Positions 1 through 9,703 of a stretch of DNA of 64,000 nucleotides are shown one piece after another. The position numbers and the translations under genes are program-made. The notes beneath the pieces are model-generated. The model was not told the DNA's origin. It worked only from the letters and a program-made list of their open reading frames with translations, and searched no databases. The DNA lies in NCBI RefSeq assembly GCF_000282335.1, contig NZ_AKJM01000059.1:1-64000 (forward strand), in the 5' to 3' direction. The DNA is from Pseudomonas sp. GM48 (GTDB taxonomy: Bacteria; Pseudomonadota; Gammaproteobacteria; Pseudomonadales; Pseudomonadaceae). How positions within the stretch are numbered: the first letter of the stretch is position 1; every line of letters starts with the position of its first letter.

Positions 1-16
1 GGACTTCGTCCTCGAA

Positions 17-50
17 CGCAGCCTCGCGGGCTCGGCAGCTGCTACAGCGC
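17..50. repeat. Partial REP-like element, third family
   Basis: The stretch ending in GGCAGCTGCTACA resembles one arm of the palindromic repeat at 36088-36218, which carries GCCTTCGGCAGCTGCTAC. It lies just downstream of wspR at the window edge, so the other arm may be outside. It is seen by eye only. Confidence 0.4.
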
Positions 51-68
51 CACGAGCAGCGCTTTTCG

Positions 69-1070
69 TTACTCGATCCCTACCTGATTGCGCCCATTGT
101 TTTTTGCCGAATACAGCCCCTTGTCCGCCGCCAGGATCAGGTCACGGCAGTGGCTGCCCGCTTTCGGGGTGATGGTCGACAGGCCGATGCTGATGGTCAG
201 GCTCGCCCCTTCGGCGGGCGAAATGTGCGGGATCTTCATGGCTTCCACGGTCATGCGCAGCTTTTCCGCCACCAGGCGCGCACCGCCCTGGGAGGTGTTG
301 GGCAGCACCAGGGCGAACTCTTCGCCGCCATAACGAGCCGGCAGGTCCGAAGGCCGGGCGCTTGCGTCACGAATCGCCGCGGCGACCTTGCGCAGGGCTT
401 CATCGCCCTCCAGGTGGCCGAAGCTGTCGTTGTAGGCCTTGAAGTAGTCGACATCGATCATCAACAAGGACAACTGGCTCTGCTCACGCAGCGAACGGCG
501 CCACTCCAGTTCCATGTATTCATCGAAGTGCCGACGGTTCGACAGTCCGGTCAGGCCATCGGAGTTCATCAGGCGTTGCAGCACCAGGTTGGTGTCGAGC
601 AGTTGCTGCTGGCTGACCCGCAACGCGCGGTATGCCGCGTCCCGTTGCAGCAGGGTCATGTAGGAGCGCGAGTGATAGCGGATGCGCGCGACCAGTTCGA
701 TGGTATCCGGCAGTTTGACCAGATAATCGTTGGCCCCGGCCGCGAAGGCCGCGCTCTTGATCAGCGGGTCTTCCTTGGTCGACAGGACGATGATCGGAAT
801 GTCCTTGGTCGCCGGGTGATTGCGGTATTCGCGTACCAGGCTCAGACCGTCCAGCCCCGGCATCACCAGGTCTTGAAGAATCACCGTCGGCTTGATGCGG
901 ACCGCATGGGCGACGGCCTGGTGCGGGTCGGCGCAGAAGTGGAAATCGATATTTTCTTCATTCGACAGGCCGCGGCGAACGGCTTCGCCGATCATTGCCT
1001 GATCGTCTACCAGCAACACCATGGCGGCGTTTTCGTCGGTCTTGAAGTCGTCGAGCTGTAATTCATTCAT
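69..1070 (-). CDS. wspR: Response regulator diguanylate cyclase WspR
   Basis: Output of the Wsp surface-sensing pathway; when phosphorylated it makes cyclic di-GMP in the cytoplasm. The 333-residue protein has a receiver domain (about 15-135) with the phospho-acceptor Asp67 in [12 protein letters not shown] helical linker and a GGDEF-type domain follow, with the active-site signature GGEEF at 248-252. An RxxD product-inhibition site (RPSD, 239-242) lies five residues before it, so the cyclase should be active and feedback-inhibited. It is the last gene of the wsp run, 48 bp after wspF. An AGG is suitably placed before the ATG. Length, domain order and position match WspR of P. aeruginosa and P. 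fluorescens. Confidence 0.97.
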   Translation of the reverse strand: MNELQLDDFKTDENAAMVLLVDDQAMIGEAVRRGLSNEENIDFHFCADPHQAVAHAVRIKPTVILQDLVMPGLDGLSLVREYRNHPATKDIPIIVLSTKEDPLIKSAAFAAGANDYLVKLPDTIELVARIRYHSRSYMTLLQRDAAYRALRVSQQQLLDTNLVLQRLMNSDGLTGLSNRRHFDEYMELEWRRSLREQSQLSLLMIDVDYFKAYNDSFGHLEGDEALRKVAAAIRDASARPSDLPARYGGEEFALVLPNTSQGGARLVAEKLRMTVEAMKIPHISPAEGASLTISIGLSTITPKAGSHCRDLILAADKGLYSAKNNGRNQVGIE

Positions 1071-1118
1071 GTGCGGTCACCTGAGTACTACCTGGGCCAG
1101 GAATGCGGAAAAAGGTGC

Positions 1119-2129
1119 TCATTTGGCGAAAATCTCCAGCAATCGTGGCGCTATCTTTTCCAGCGGGCGAATCTCCACGGCAGCGTCGATGGCTGCGGCC
1201 GCCTTCGGCATGCCGTACACCGCACTGCTGCTTTGGTCTTGTGCGATGGTCAGGTAGCCCTGTTGGCGCATGAGTTTAAGCCCCTGGGCGCCGTCACGCC
1301 CCATGCCGGTGAGTAAAACCCCTATGGCGTCACCGTTCCAGTAACTGGCCACGCTCTCGAAGAACACATCGATGGAGGGTCGGTAGATTTCGTTGACCGG
1401 TTCGGCAGTGTAGGCCAGCGTGCCGTTTTTCAGCAGGCGGATATGGTGATTGGTGCCGGCCAGCAACACCGTGCCGCTTTGCGGTGGCTCGCCTTCCTCG
1501 GCCAGCCGCACGTTGAGGCCACTGGCGCTGCCAAGCCATTCAGCCATGCCGGCGGCAAACACCTGGTCAACGTGCTGTACCAGCACGATGGCCGGAGAAA
1601 AATTGTGCGGCAGTCCCTTGAGCAAGACTTCCAGCGCTGCCGGCCCACCGGCGGATGAACCAATGGCGATAAGGCTCTGGCGTGAGCCCGAGCTGCGCAT
1701 TGGCGCCTGCGTCGGGCGCGGGGGATTGCCCTTGTCGCCGATCAGCCAGCTGATGTTCAGGATCTTGCGCAACAACGGCGCGGCCGCTTCCTGGGCATTG
1801 CCGGAGCCGACGGCCGGGGTGTCGACCACGTCCAGCGCACCGTGGCCCATGGCCTCGAACACCCGGTGCACGTTCTGCTGGCGATCCACGGTGACGATGA
1901 CGATGGCGCACGGGGTCTCGGCCATGATCCGCCGCGTGGCCTCGACGCCATCCATCACCGGCATGATCAGGTCCATCAGAATCAGGTCCGGCGTGTCCTG
2001 CGCGCACTGGCGCACCGCTTCGGCGCCATTGCCGGCGACCCAGACCACCTTGTGTGCCGGCTCGAATGCCAGGGCGCGGCGCAGGGCCTCCACCGCCATG
2101 GGCATGTCGTTGACGATTGCGATCCTCAT
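1119..2129 (-). CDS. wspF: CheB-like methylesterase WspF
   Basis: Removes methyl groups from the receptor WspA and so damps Wsp signalling. Loss of function in this family is known to activate WspR constitutively and give wrinkly colonies. The 336-residue protein has an N-terminal receiver domain with Asp53 (LMDLIMPVMDG). A linker and a CheB esterase domain follow, with catalytic Ser159 (IGSSAGGP), His186 (VQHVDQ) and Asp279 (TGMGRDG). All key residues are present and the frame is open, so no inactivating lesion is visible. The start overlaps the wspE stop by 4 bp (ATGA), indicating translational coupling. Confidence 0.97.
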   Translation of the reverse strand: MRIAIVNDMPMAVEALRRALAFEPAHKVVWVAGNGAEAVRQCAQDTPDLILMDLIMPVMDGVEATRRIMAETPCAIVIVTVDRQQNVHRVFEAMGHGALDVVDTPAVGSGNAQEAAAPLLRKILNISWLIGDKGNPPRPTQAPMRSSGSRQSLIAIGSSAGGPAALEVLLKGLPHNFSPAIVLVQHVDQVFAAGMAEWLGSASGLNVRLAEEGEPPQSGTVLLAGTNHHIRLLKNGTLAYTAEPVNEIYRPSIDVFFESVASYWNGDAIGVLLTGMGRDGAQGLKLMRQQGYLTIAQDQSSSAVYGMPKAAAAIDAAVEIRPLEKIAPRLLEIFAK

Positions 2130-4411
2130 GCCCGCGCTCCTCCAATGAGCTCGACCACTGCATCGAGCAAGGCGTCGTCATGAAAACTGGCCTTGGCTAG
2201 ATAATAGTCGGCCCCGGCATCCAGTCCACGGCGCCGGTCCTCTTCACGATCCTTGTAGGACACCACCATCACCGGCAGCGATTGCAGACGATTGTCCCGA
2301 CGCAGCAGCGTGACCAGTTCGATGCCGTCCATACGCGGCATGTCAATGTCGGTGATCAGCAGATCGAAATCCTCCGAACGAAGCGCGTTCCAGCCGTCCA
2401 TGCCGTCTACTGCAACCGCCACGTCGTAACCGCGATTGAGCAACAGCTTGCGCTGCAACTCTCGTACGGTCAGGGAATCATCCACCACCAGAATTCGTTT
2501 GCGGGCGGCCTCGACCACCTGACTGCTGTGACGGGCAATGCGCTCCAGACGCCCCGTATTGAGCAGTTTGTCCACCGAACGCAACATGTCTTCGACATCG
2601 ACGATCAGCACCACCGAACCGTCGTCGAGCAAGGCCCCGGCGGAAATGTCCTGCACCTTGCCCAGACGCTCATCCAGCGGCAACACGACCAGCGTACGCT
2701 CGCCGATAAAGCGCTCGACCGCCACGCCGTAGATGGCATCGCGCTCGCGAATCACCACGACCTTCAGGGTTTGCCCGCTGTTCTGGCTGGCCGGACGTTG
2801 CAGCAATTGGCTGGCCGCCACCAACCCGACATGCCGGCCTTCGTACCAGAAATGCTGGCGACCTTCGACCTGCACGATATCCTCCGGCTCCAGGTCGCAC
2901 ATGCGCTCGATATGAGCCAGCGGAAAGGCATAGGCTTCGTCGCCGACTTCCACCACAAGACTGCGAACCACCGACAGGGTCAGCGGCACCTCAAGGTGGA
3001 AGCGACTGCCCTCGCCCACCGTCTGCTCCAATACCACCGCGCCACGCAGCTGCCGGACCATGTGCTGCACCGCATCCAGTCCAACGCCGCGACCGGACAC
3101 CTCGGTGACCGTGTCGCGCAGACTGAAACCGGGCAGGAACAGGAACGTCAGCAGTTCCTCTTCACTCAACTGCGCGGCGGTTTGTGCGGGCGACAAATTT
3201 CGCTCGACGATGCTGCTGCGGACTTTTTCCAGGTCCACACCATTGCCGTCATCGCTCAACTCAAGCACCAGCAAACCGGCTTGGTGAGAAGCCCGCAGGC
3301 GGATCAAACCTTCAGCCGGCTTGCCCGCCAGCAGGCGTTGTTCCGGCGTTTCGATGCCGTGGTCGACTGCGTTGCGCAACAGGTGAGTCAGCGGTGCTTC
3401 AAGTTTTTCCAGTACGTCGCGATCAACCTGAGTCTTCTCGCCTTCAATTTCCAGCCGCACCTGTTTGCCCAAGTCGCGCCCCAGATCCCGGACCATCCGC
3501 ACCTGCCCGGTCAGCACATCGGCAAACGGCCGCATGCGACAGGCCAGCGCCGTGTCGTACAACACCTGCGCACGCTGGCTGGCATGCCAGGCAAACTCAT
3601 CGAGTTCGGCGTTCTTTTCCATCAGCAGTTGCTGGGATTGCGCCAGCAAGCGCCGCGCATCCTCGAGGGCTTCCCGGGCCTCCAGGCTCAGGGCCTGGTC
3701 CTTGAGATGGACGTTGAGACTTTCCAGTGCGCGCAGGCTGTTGCTCTGCATGCGTTTGAGTCGCTGCATGGTCGCAAGGTGCGGTTTGAGCCGCAGGGTT
3801 TCCACCAGGGATTTGCTCGACAGATCGAGCAGGCTGTTCAGGCGCTCGGCCGTGACACGCAGCACACGCTCGCCGTTTTCGGTGGTGCGTTTGGCCTTGC
3901 GCGGGGCCGGATCTGACGCCGGTGGCGGTTCGACGGCAGGCGCCGGCAACTCGACCCTGGGCGCGGGGGCTTCGAGTTGAAGTTCGGCCATTACCGGTGC
4001 AGCAGGCGCAACCACAGCAGCCGCCGGGTCCAGCAACCGCGCCATCAATGCCACATAGGCATCGATATCCACGGTCCCCGGCGTGCTGTTCGGCGTGGCG
4101 ATGCGCATCAGCAAGTCGGTGCCTTGCAGCAGTGCATCGATGTGTTCGGGGCGCAACAACAGGCGGCCTTCCTGGGCACTGACCAGGCAGTCCTCCATCA
4201 CGTGGGCGACGCTGACACCGGCATCGACGCCGACGATCCGCGCCGCGCCTTTGAGCGAATGCGCCGCACGCATGCACGATTCAAGTTGATCGGCTTGGGT
4301 CGGGTCGCGCTCAAGCGCCAGCAGGCCGGCGCTCAAGACCAGGGTCTGGGCTTCGGCCTCCAGGCTGAACAGTTCCAGCAAAGAGGTGTCGCGCATTTGC
4401 TCGGGGGTCAT
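2126..4411 (-). CDS. wspE: Hybrid histidine kinase WspE (CheA-CheY fusion)
   Basis: Central kinase of the Wsp complex; it passes phosphate to WspR and WspF. The 761-residue protein has an HPt domain with phospho-His51 (AAHSLKGAAR). A Pro/Ala-rich linker (about 130-180), dimerisation and HATPase domains follow (LLRNAVDHGIETPE and GRGVGLDAV), then a CheW-like domain. It ends in a fused receiver with Asp688 in LLITDIDMPRMDG. This CheA-REC fusion is typical of WspE rather than flagellar CheA. It overlaps wspD and wspF by 4 bp each. Confidence 0.97.
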   Translation of the reverse strand: MTPEQMRDTSLLELFSLEAEAQTLVLSAGLLALERDPTQADQLESCMRAAHSLKGAARIVGVDAGVSVAHVMEDCLVSAQEGRLLLRPEHIDALLQGTDLLMRIATPNSTPGTVDIDAYVALMARLLDPAAAVVAPAAPVMAELQLEAPAPRVELPAPAVEPPPASDPAPRKAKRTTENGERVLRVTAERLNSLLDLSSKSLVETLRLKPHLATMQRLKRMQSNSLRALESLNVHLKDQALSLEAREALEDARRLLAQSQQLLMEKNAELDEFAWHASQRAQVLYDTALACRMRPFADVLTGQVRMVRDLGRDLGKQVRLEIEGEKTQVDRDVLEKLEAPLTHLLRNAVDHGIETPEQRLLAGKPAEGLIRLRASHQAGLLVLELSDDGNGVDLEKVRSSIVERNLSPAQTAAQLSEEELLTFLFLPGFSLRDTVTEVSGRGVGLDAVQHMVRQLRGAVVLEQTVGEGSRFHLEVPLTLSVVRSLVVEVGDEAYAFPLAHIERMCDLEPEDIVQVEGRQHFWYEGRHVGLVAASQLLQRPASQNSGQTLKVVVIRERDAIYGVAVERFIGERTLVVLPLDERLGKVQDISAGALLDDGSVVLIVDVEDMLRSVDKLLNTGRLERIARHSSQVVEAARKRILVVDDSLTVRELQRKLLLNRGYDVAVAVDGMDGWNALRSEDFDLLITDIDMPRMDGIELVTLLRRDNRLQSLPVMVVSYKDREEDRRRGLDAGADYYLAKASFHDDALLDAVVELIGGARA

Positions 4412-5088
4412 GTGAGGCTCCGGGTCACGGCGGACAGCAGCTGTTCTTCATCCAGCCAACGCAGGCTGCGACCTTTGAATGGCAACACGCCACGGGTGTA
4501 TTTCGCGCTGGCTTGAGCACCCGAGCGCGACGCGGCATCGAGGATGTGCTCTTCGATGGCGTGAATCCCGTCGACCTCGTCCACCGGCACCACCACCGGC
4601 CCGCCATCGGCCGCGATAATCAGCATGCGAGGCATGACCCGCGCGCCGGGTGCCACGCTACTGGTGCCGTCGAGCCCGAGCAGCTCCACTAGCGACAGGC
4701 AGGCGACCAGCGCGCCGCGCACATTCGCCACGCCGAGCAAGGCCCGGGAACGCTGGTGTGGCAATGAGTGAATCGCCTGTAACGGCGACACTTCCACCAG
4801 GCTGCGCGTGGCCAGGCCCAGCCATTCCTCACCCAGACGGAACATCAATAACGATCGGGTCTTCACCTCGCTCTCGACCGCGACGGACACTGGCCCGCGA
4901 TCTTCCTGCTGCAATGCATAGCGATCGAGCAAACGCGTCGCGGCCGCCGAATACACCGCACAATTGCGGCAATGAATATGCTCGCCAAGCAGCGGGCAGG
5001 ACTTGTCGCCGTGGATACCGATGCGGTTCCAGCAGTCGTCGATGGCCTGGGCATCCCGGGTGACGCTAAAGGTGTCGGAGGCGATCAT
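4408..5088 (-). CDS. wspD: CheW-like coupling protein WspD
   Basis: One of the two scaffold proteins linking receptor WspA to kinase WspE. The 226-residue protein has an N-terminal extension of about 75 residues with several Cys (CPLLGEHIHCRNCAVY). A CheW domain follows from about residue 80 (MFRLGEEWLGLATRSLVEV, then RALLGVANVRGALVACLSL). The Cys/His cluster at about 31-44 is unusual for a plain CheW, but this extension is a feature of WspD-type proteins. It overlaps wspC and wspE by 4 bp each, so the gene sits in one tightly coupled operon. Confidence 0.93.
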   Translation of the reverse strand: MIASDTFSVTRDAQAIDDCWNRIGIHGDKSCPLLGEHIHCRNCAVYSAAATRLLDRYALQQEDRGPVSVAVESEVKTRSLLMFRLGEEWLGLATRSLVEVSPLQAIHSLPHQRSRALLGVANVRGALVACLSLVELLGLDGTSSVAPGARVMPRMLIIAADGGPVVVPVDEVDGIHAIEEHILDAASRSGAQASAKYTRGVLPFKGRSLRWLDEEQLLSAVTRSLT

Positions 5089-6356
5089 CGTTTGCGCTCA
5101 CTGTCGACGGCGCGCCCGCTGCGAGCGGCACGCTCCTGCAATCGTCTGGCTCCCATGGCGTCGCCCTGGGCCTGCAGCAACGCGGCCAGGTGCATCAACG
5201 CTTCAGGATGTTGCGGTTCGAGGTACAACGCCTTGCGGTAAAAACCCTGGGCTTCAAGGGTATTGCCGGCCACATCGCTGAGCAGCCCCAGCCAGTAAAA
5301 GACCTGAGCCACCGGCTCATGGCTGCGCAAGTAGCTTTCACACGCCGCTCGTGCCTCGGCGCTTTTGCCTTCATCGGCCAGCGCGGCGATATTGGCCAGC
5401 AGCACGGCAGTCTCGGCACCCGAGATTGCAGGCGCAGGCTGCAGCGGCACAACCCGGGCAAATGGACGACTGCGCGCTGGCGCAGGCGGTGGGTTGCGCA
5501 ACGGCTGCGGCACTGGCAATGGTGCTGGAACGAATGCCGGCAAAGGCTCAGGGTCGGGCGCCCCTTGCCGACTGAACGCGAAGGACTGCGCGATACCGAT
5601 CGAGCGCATCCCCAAACGCCCCAGCAGACTGCCTTCGGCCGGACCGATAAACAGCACGCCGTCAACGTGGGTCAGACACTTGAGCACTTCGAAGACTTGT
5701 TTCTGGGTCGGCTGGTCGAAATAGATCAGCAGGTTGCGGCAAAACACGAAATCAAACGGTGGTTCGCCGGCAAGCAAGTCCGGATCCAGCACATTGCCAA
5801 CCTGCAAGCGCACCTGTTCAAGTACGCGCGGATGAAGTCGATAGCCCTCGCCTTCAGCGATGAAGTGACGGTCGCGAAATACAATGTCGTCACCCCGAAA
5901 AGAGTTCTTGCCGTACAACGCCCGCCGGGCTTTTTCCACCGACAACGGGCTGACGTCCATGCCGTCGACCTTGAACTGATGCGGTTGGAGCCCGGCATCG
6001 AACAATGCCATGGCGATCGAGTACGGTTCTTCGCCGGTGGAGCATGGCAGGCTGAGAATCCGCAGTGCGCGCAGATTATTGATCTCGGCCAGACGCTTGC
6101 TCGCCAGTTTCGCCAGGGTGGCGAAGGACTCCGGATAGCGGAAGAACCAGGTTTCCGGAACGATCACCGCTTCGATCAACGCCTGCTGCTCGTCCCGCGA
6201 GCCTTGCAGGGTGCGCCAATATTCATCGGCCGAGGGTGCTTGCGAGGCGATGCAGCGCTGGCGCACCGCACGCTCGATGATCGCAGGCCCTACGGAGGTC
6301 ACGTCGAGACCGATACGTTCCTTGAGGAAGTCGAAAAAACGCTGATCGCTATTCAT
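5085..6356 (-). CDS. wspC: CheR-type methyltransferase WspC with TPR tail
   Basis: Transfers methyl groups from S-adenosylmethionine to glutamates of WspA, opposing WspF. The 423-residue protein has a CheR domain (about 1-265) with the SAM-binding region LRILSLPCSTGEEPYSIAM and the NLLIYFD segment (FVFCRNLLIYF). A Pro-rich linker (about 275-310) leads to C-terminal TPR-like helices (about 320-405), which include FYWLGLLSDVAGNTLEAQG. The CheR-TPR architecture is diagnostic of WspC. It overlaps wspB and wspD by 4 bp each. Confidence 0.95.
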   Translation of the reverse strand: MNSDQRFFDFLKERIGLDVTSVGPAIIERAVRQRCIASQAPSADEYWRTLQGSRDEQQALIEAVIVPETWFFRYPESFATLAKLASKRLAEINNLRALRILSLPCSTGEEPYSIAMALFDAGLQPHQFKVDGMDVSPLSVEKARRALYGKNSFRGDDIVFRDRHFIAEGEGYRLHPRVLEQVRLQVGNVLDPDLLAGEPPFDFVFCRNLLIYFDQPTQKQVFEVLKCLTHVDGVLFIGPAEGSLLGRLGMRSIGIAQSFAFSRQGAPDPEPLPAFVPAPLPVPQPLRNPPPAPARSRPFARVVPLQPAPAISGAETAVLLANIAALADEGKSAEARAACESYLRSHEPVAQVFYWLGLLSDVAGNTLEAQGFYRKALYLEPQHPEALMHLAALLQAQGDAMGARRLQERAARSGRAVDSERKR

Positions 6357-6889
6357 GGCCGCTCCTCAAGCAGCGCCGGATCCAGTGGCGGCGAGGGGAA
6401 CAACAATGCGCGAACCTGATCGTCGAGCAGATCGCTGACCCCTACCCATTGCAGCAAGCCCTGCTCATCCTTGCGCACCGGCCCCAGGTAGGGCGCCTGC
6501 CGATTGTCCAGGCCGTAGGGCTGAAAATCCGCCGGATCGCAGTGCAAGGTGTCGGTCGCCTGTTCCAGAATCAGCCCGAGCAGGTGCGCCTCGGTAGTTG
6601 CATCCGGGCGGTAGTTGACCAGCACCAGCCGCGTGCTGGTACGGGCCTGTGCAGGCGTACCAAAGGTCAGTGCGCTCAAGTCGATCACCGGCACCACCGC
6701 GCCCCGATAGGCGAACACCCCGGCGACCCAGGCGGGTGCATGGGGAATGGGCTTCAACGGCAGGCGCGGCAGCACTTCCGCCACCTCGATGGCTCGCAAG
6801 GCATAGCGCTCGCTGCCGATGCGGAACACCAGGAACAATGCATGCAGCGCCTGCTTCACGGCAGAGCGTTTGGCCGTGATTTCGCTCAT
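6353..6889 (-). CDS. wspB: CheW-like coupling protein WspB
   Basis: Second CheW-type scaffold of the Wsp receptor-kinase complex. It is a single CheW domain of 178 residues with the usual core (FRIGSERYALRAIEVAEVLP, then WVAGVFAYRGAVVPVIDL). Its start codon shares one base with the wspA stop (TGATG), and its stop overlaps wspC by 4 bp. The assignment as WspB rather than WspD rests on position directly after the receptor gene and the lack of the long N-terminal extension. Confidence 0.94.
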   Translation of the reverse strand: MSEITAKRSAVKQALHALFLVFRIGSERYALRAIEVAEVLPRLPLKPIPHAPAWVAGVFAYRGAVVPVIDLSALTFGTPAQARTSTRLVLVNYRPDATTEAHLLGLILEQATDTLHCDPADFQPYGLDNRQAPYLGPVRKDEQGLLQWVGVSDLLDDQVRALLFPSPPLDPALLEERP

Positions 6890-8517
6890 CAGACTTTGAA
6901 TCGCGAAACGCCGCTGCGCAGCCCGACGGCCACCTGGCTCAGTTCGTCGATGGCGAAACTGGCCTGGCGCAAGGACTCGACAGTCTGGCTGCTGGCATCA
7001 CCCAACTGCACCAGCGCGTGGTTGATCTGCTCGGCACCGGTGGCCTGGGCCTGCATGCCTTCGTTGACCATCAGCACCCGCGGCGCCAGCGCCTGAACCT
7101 GATGGATGATCTGCGACAACTGCTCGCCGACCTGCTGCACCTCGGACATGCCGCGACGCACTTCTTCGGAGAATTTGTCCATGCCCATGACTCCGGCCGA
7201 TACCGCCGACTGGATCTCGCGCACCATTTGCTCGATGTCGTAGGTGGCCACGGCGGTCTGGTCCGCCAGACGCCGCACTTCGGTGGCGACCACGGCAAAA
7301 CCGCGTCCGTATTCCCCGGCCTTCTCGGCCTCGATGGCGGCGTTGAGCGACAACAGGTTGGTCTGGTCGGCGACCTTGACGATGGTCACCACCACCTGAT
7401 TGATGTTGCCGGCCTTCTCGTTGAGGATCGCCAGTTTGGCGTTGACCAGATCGGCCGCGCCCATCACCGAGTGCATGGTTTCCTCCATGCGCGCCAGGCC
7501 CTGCTGCCCGGAGCCGGCGGCCACGGAAGCCTGATCGGCGGCGGTGGAGACCTCGGTCATGGTGCGCACCAGATCCCGGGAAGTGGCGGCGATTTCACGG
7601 GAGGTCGCGCCGATTTCCGTGGTGGTGGCGGCGGTTTCGGTGGCAGTAGCCTGCTGTTGCTTGGAAGTGGCGGCGATTTCGGTCACCGACGTGGTGACTT
7701 GCACTGACGAGCGCTGGGCCTGGGACACCAGGGAAGTGAGCTCGGTCATCATGTCGTTGAAGCCGGTTTCCACGGCGCCGAACTCGTCCTTGCGCTCCAG
7801 GTTCAGGCGACTGCTGAGGTCGCCAGTGCGCATGATTTCGAGGATTTTCACGATGCGGCTCATCGGCGCCATGATGGCGCGCATCAACAGCAAACCGCAG
7901 AGGCCGGCAGCCAGGACGGCCACCAGCAGGGAAATGCCCATGCTGATTTTTGCCGAAAGCACGGCGTCGTCGATGGCGGCCATTTCGTGGTCGGCCACCA
8001 ATTTGTTTTCGCGGAGGATGTCATTGAGCTTCGTGCGCCCTGCAGTCCAGACCGGGGTCAGTTGCTCGGTGAACAACTTGACGGCCTCGGCTTCCTGGTT
8101 GCGGCTGTGCAGATCGAGCACTGCCGTCAGAATCCTGCTGAACTCCTCGTGGCGTTGTTCGAAAGCGGCAAACTCGACCTTGTCTTCATCGGTCGTGATG
8201 GTGTTGCGGTAGTTACCTATCTGCTCCAGCAGACGCACCTCGAAAGCCTTGAATTCCGCGGCGTCTTCGCTGCTGATGCCCTGCCCTTCTTTCAAGCCGA
8301 GCAGTTCCTGAGTCTGCAGGTAAGTGTCGACCCAGGCGCTGCGAATCATGGAGCTGTAATAAACCCCCGGCAAAGCGTCGTCCCGGACGCTGGTTTCGCT
8401 CTCTTCGATCTTCAGCAATCGCGAATAGGAGAGGACCACCATCAGCAGCATGATGGCGATAATTACCGCAAAGCTCGCCAAGATGCGTTGGCGCAACGTC
8501 CAGTTCTTCACAGTCAA
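6889..8517 (-). CDS. wspA: Membrane chemoreceptor WspA
   Basis: Inner-membrane methyl-accepting receptor that senses surface contact and activates WspE. The 542-residue protein has a first membrane helix at about 11-30, a periplasmic helical domain of about 160 residues, and a second membrane helix at about 191-212. A HAMP domain (about 213-265) and a long cytoplasmic coiled coil follow. The conserved receptor hairpin tip is intact (EAEKAGEYGRGFAVVATEVR). It is the first gene of the operon. The upstream 290 bp to the next gene holds the promoter region and a REP pair, but I cannot assign a specific promoter. Confidence 0.96.
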   Translation of the reverse strand: MTVKNWTLRQRILASFAVIIAIMLLMVVLSYSRLLKIEESETSVRDDALPGVYYSSMIRSAWVDTYLQTQELLGLKEGQGISSEDAAEFKAFEVRLLEQIGNYRNTITTDEDKVEFAAFEQRHEEFSRILTAVLDLHSRNQEAEAVKLFTEQLTPVWTAGRTKLNDILRENKLVADHEMAAIDDAVLSAKISMGISLLVAVLAAGLCGLLLMRAIMAPMSRIVKILEIMRTGDLSSRLNLERKDEFGAVETGFNDMMTELTSLVSQAQRSSVQVTTSVTEIAATSKQQQATATETAATTTEIGATSREIAATSRDLVRTMTEVSTAADQASVAAGSGQQGLARMEETMHSVMGAADLVNAKLAILNEKAGNINQVVVTIVKVADQTNLLSLNAAIEAEKAGEYGRGFAVVATEVRRLADQTAVATYDIEQMVREIQSAVSAGVMGMDKFSEEVRRGMSEVQQVGEQLSQIIHQVQALAPRVLMVNEGMQAQATGAEQINHALVQLGDASSQTVESLRQASFAIDELSQVAVGLRSGVSRFKV

Positions 8518-8729
8518 TCCTCGGGCCTGATTCGAAATGCGGGGAGTATAGACGAGGGCGGTGTTTCATTTATAAGACGGTTGCATACCACTGCTCATCC
8601 CGTTGAAAAAAGGCGGGATGGGCTCCGGGTTGGGAATGTCCGCTAATTGAGGGAATGGGTGTTAGGGGTGATTCAGCAGAAAGGGGCCGTGCAATGGTCA
8701 TCAAGGAATGCGGTGTTACTGAAATTGTC

Positions 8730-8793
8730 ATCGCGAGCAAGCTCGCTCCCACAAGTTATACGCGGTCAATGTGGGAGCGAGCTTGCTCGCGAT
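8730..8793. repeat. REP pair, family I (inverted)
   Basis: ATCGCGAGCAAGCTCGCTCC and its near-perfect inverse face each other about 16 bp apart between wspA and the DUF533 gene. This is the GAGCGNGCTTGCTCGC family that recurs throughout the window. Confidence 0.85.
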
Positions 8794-8807
8794 GGCGGAT
8801 TGAAGGT

Positions 8808-9500
8808 TTACAGGGAAGCCTGACGCACCTGCTTTTCCAGTTCGGCTTTCAACCCCGGCTCCAGCTTGAGCTGCCGCGCCAACTCATCAAGGTAAGCCTT
8901 CTCCATGAAGTTTTCCTCGTCCACCATCATCACGCTGGCGATGTACATCTCGGCGGCGATTTCCGGTGAGCGGGCGGCGCGGGCGACGTCGCTCGGGTCC
9001 AGTGGCTTGTTGAGCTCGGCGTGCAGCCAGTGTTGCAGCTCCTGGTCATTGTCGAGCCGGGTGAACTCACCTTCGATCAAGGCCCGCTCACGCTCATCGA
9101 CATGACCGTCAGCCTTGGCCGCCGCCACCAGCGCCTTGAGAATCGCCTGACTGTGCAGCTCGACTTGCGCGGCCGGCACGCGGTCCAGGGTTTGTGGTTC
9201 CGCACCGGCCGCAGCGCCCTGTTGCGCCTGCCAGTTACCGTAGGCTTTGTAGGCCAGCACGCCCAACGCGGCGAGACCGCCGTAGACTGCGACCTTGCCC
9301 CCGACTTTACGGGCCTTTTTGCTGCCGAGCAGCAAACCCATGGCCCCCGCCGCCAAAGCCCCGCCGCTCGCACCGGAGAGCAAACTGCCGAGGGCACCGG
9401 TGCCACCGCTCGCGCCCTTTTGCTGTGAGCTACCGGCCTTGTTCTGCAACAGGTCCTGGCCGGATTTGAGTAGTTGATCGAGCAATCCACGGGTGTTCAT
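8808..9500 (-). CDS. TerB/DUF533-family inner membrane protein
   Basis: The function is unknown; the protein resembles the YebE-type DUF533 family. From the ATG at 9500 it has 230 residues. A Gly/Ala/Ser-rich N-terminal region (about 20-60) and one or two hydrophobic segments (around 45-85) precede a C-terminal helical TerB-like domain with an acidic stretch (AAAKADGHVDERERALIEGE). The start is chosen because GAGG lies six bases before this ATG, five codons inside the longest frame. It is flanked by the REP pair and by the divergent LysR gene, with no operon partner visible. Confidence 0.85.
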   Translation of the reverse strand: MNTRGLLDQLLKSGQDLLQNKAGSSQQKGASGGTGALGSLLSGASGGALAAGAMGLLLGSKKARKVGGKVAVYGGLAALGVLAYKAYGNWQAQQGAAAGAEPQTLDRVPAAQVELHSQAILKALVAAAKADGHVDERERALIEGEFTRLDNDQELQHWLHAELNKPLDPSDVARAARSPEIAAEMYIASVMMVDEENFMEKAYLDELARQLKLEPGLKAELEKQVRQASL

Positions 9501-9703
9501 TTGCCGCCTCCTCAAGACACTTAACCTGAAACCAAGGCCACCAGCCTAGATCGAAAGTGCCCGATTGCTGCCCGCAAGAGTGCTTCGAGATGTTGCTTCA
9601 CCCTTTCTGCTTGCCGCTTGAAGCTTGCGGCATAAAGCTGCCTTTCAAAAAAACGATATACACTCTCGCCAATCGATAAAAACAGCCCACCGGGTGCTTT
9701 CCC

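Noticed and set aside
150..1061. Long plus-strand frame opposite wspR
   Set aside because: It mirrors a clear WspR gene, has no recognisable domain and is expected from the high third-position GC of the true strand. The same applies to the frame at 2282-3916 opposite wspE.
5190..6419. 409-codon plus-strand frame opposite wspC
   Set aside because: It is Arg/Gln/His-rich shadow translation of a proven CheR-TPR gene.
8596..8620. CATCCCG/CGGGATG stem upstream of wspA as a terminator
   Set aside because: The T-run lies in the loop, not after the stem, and no gene ends there.
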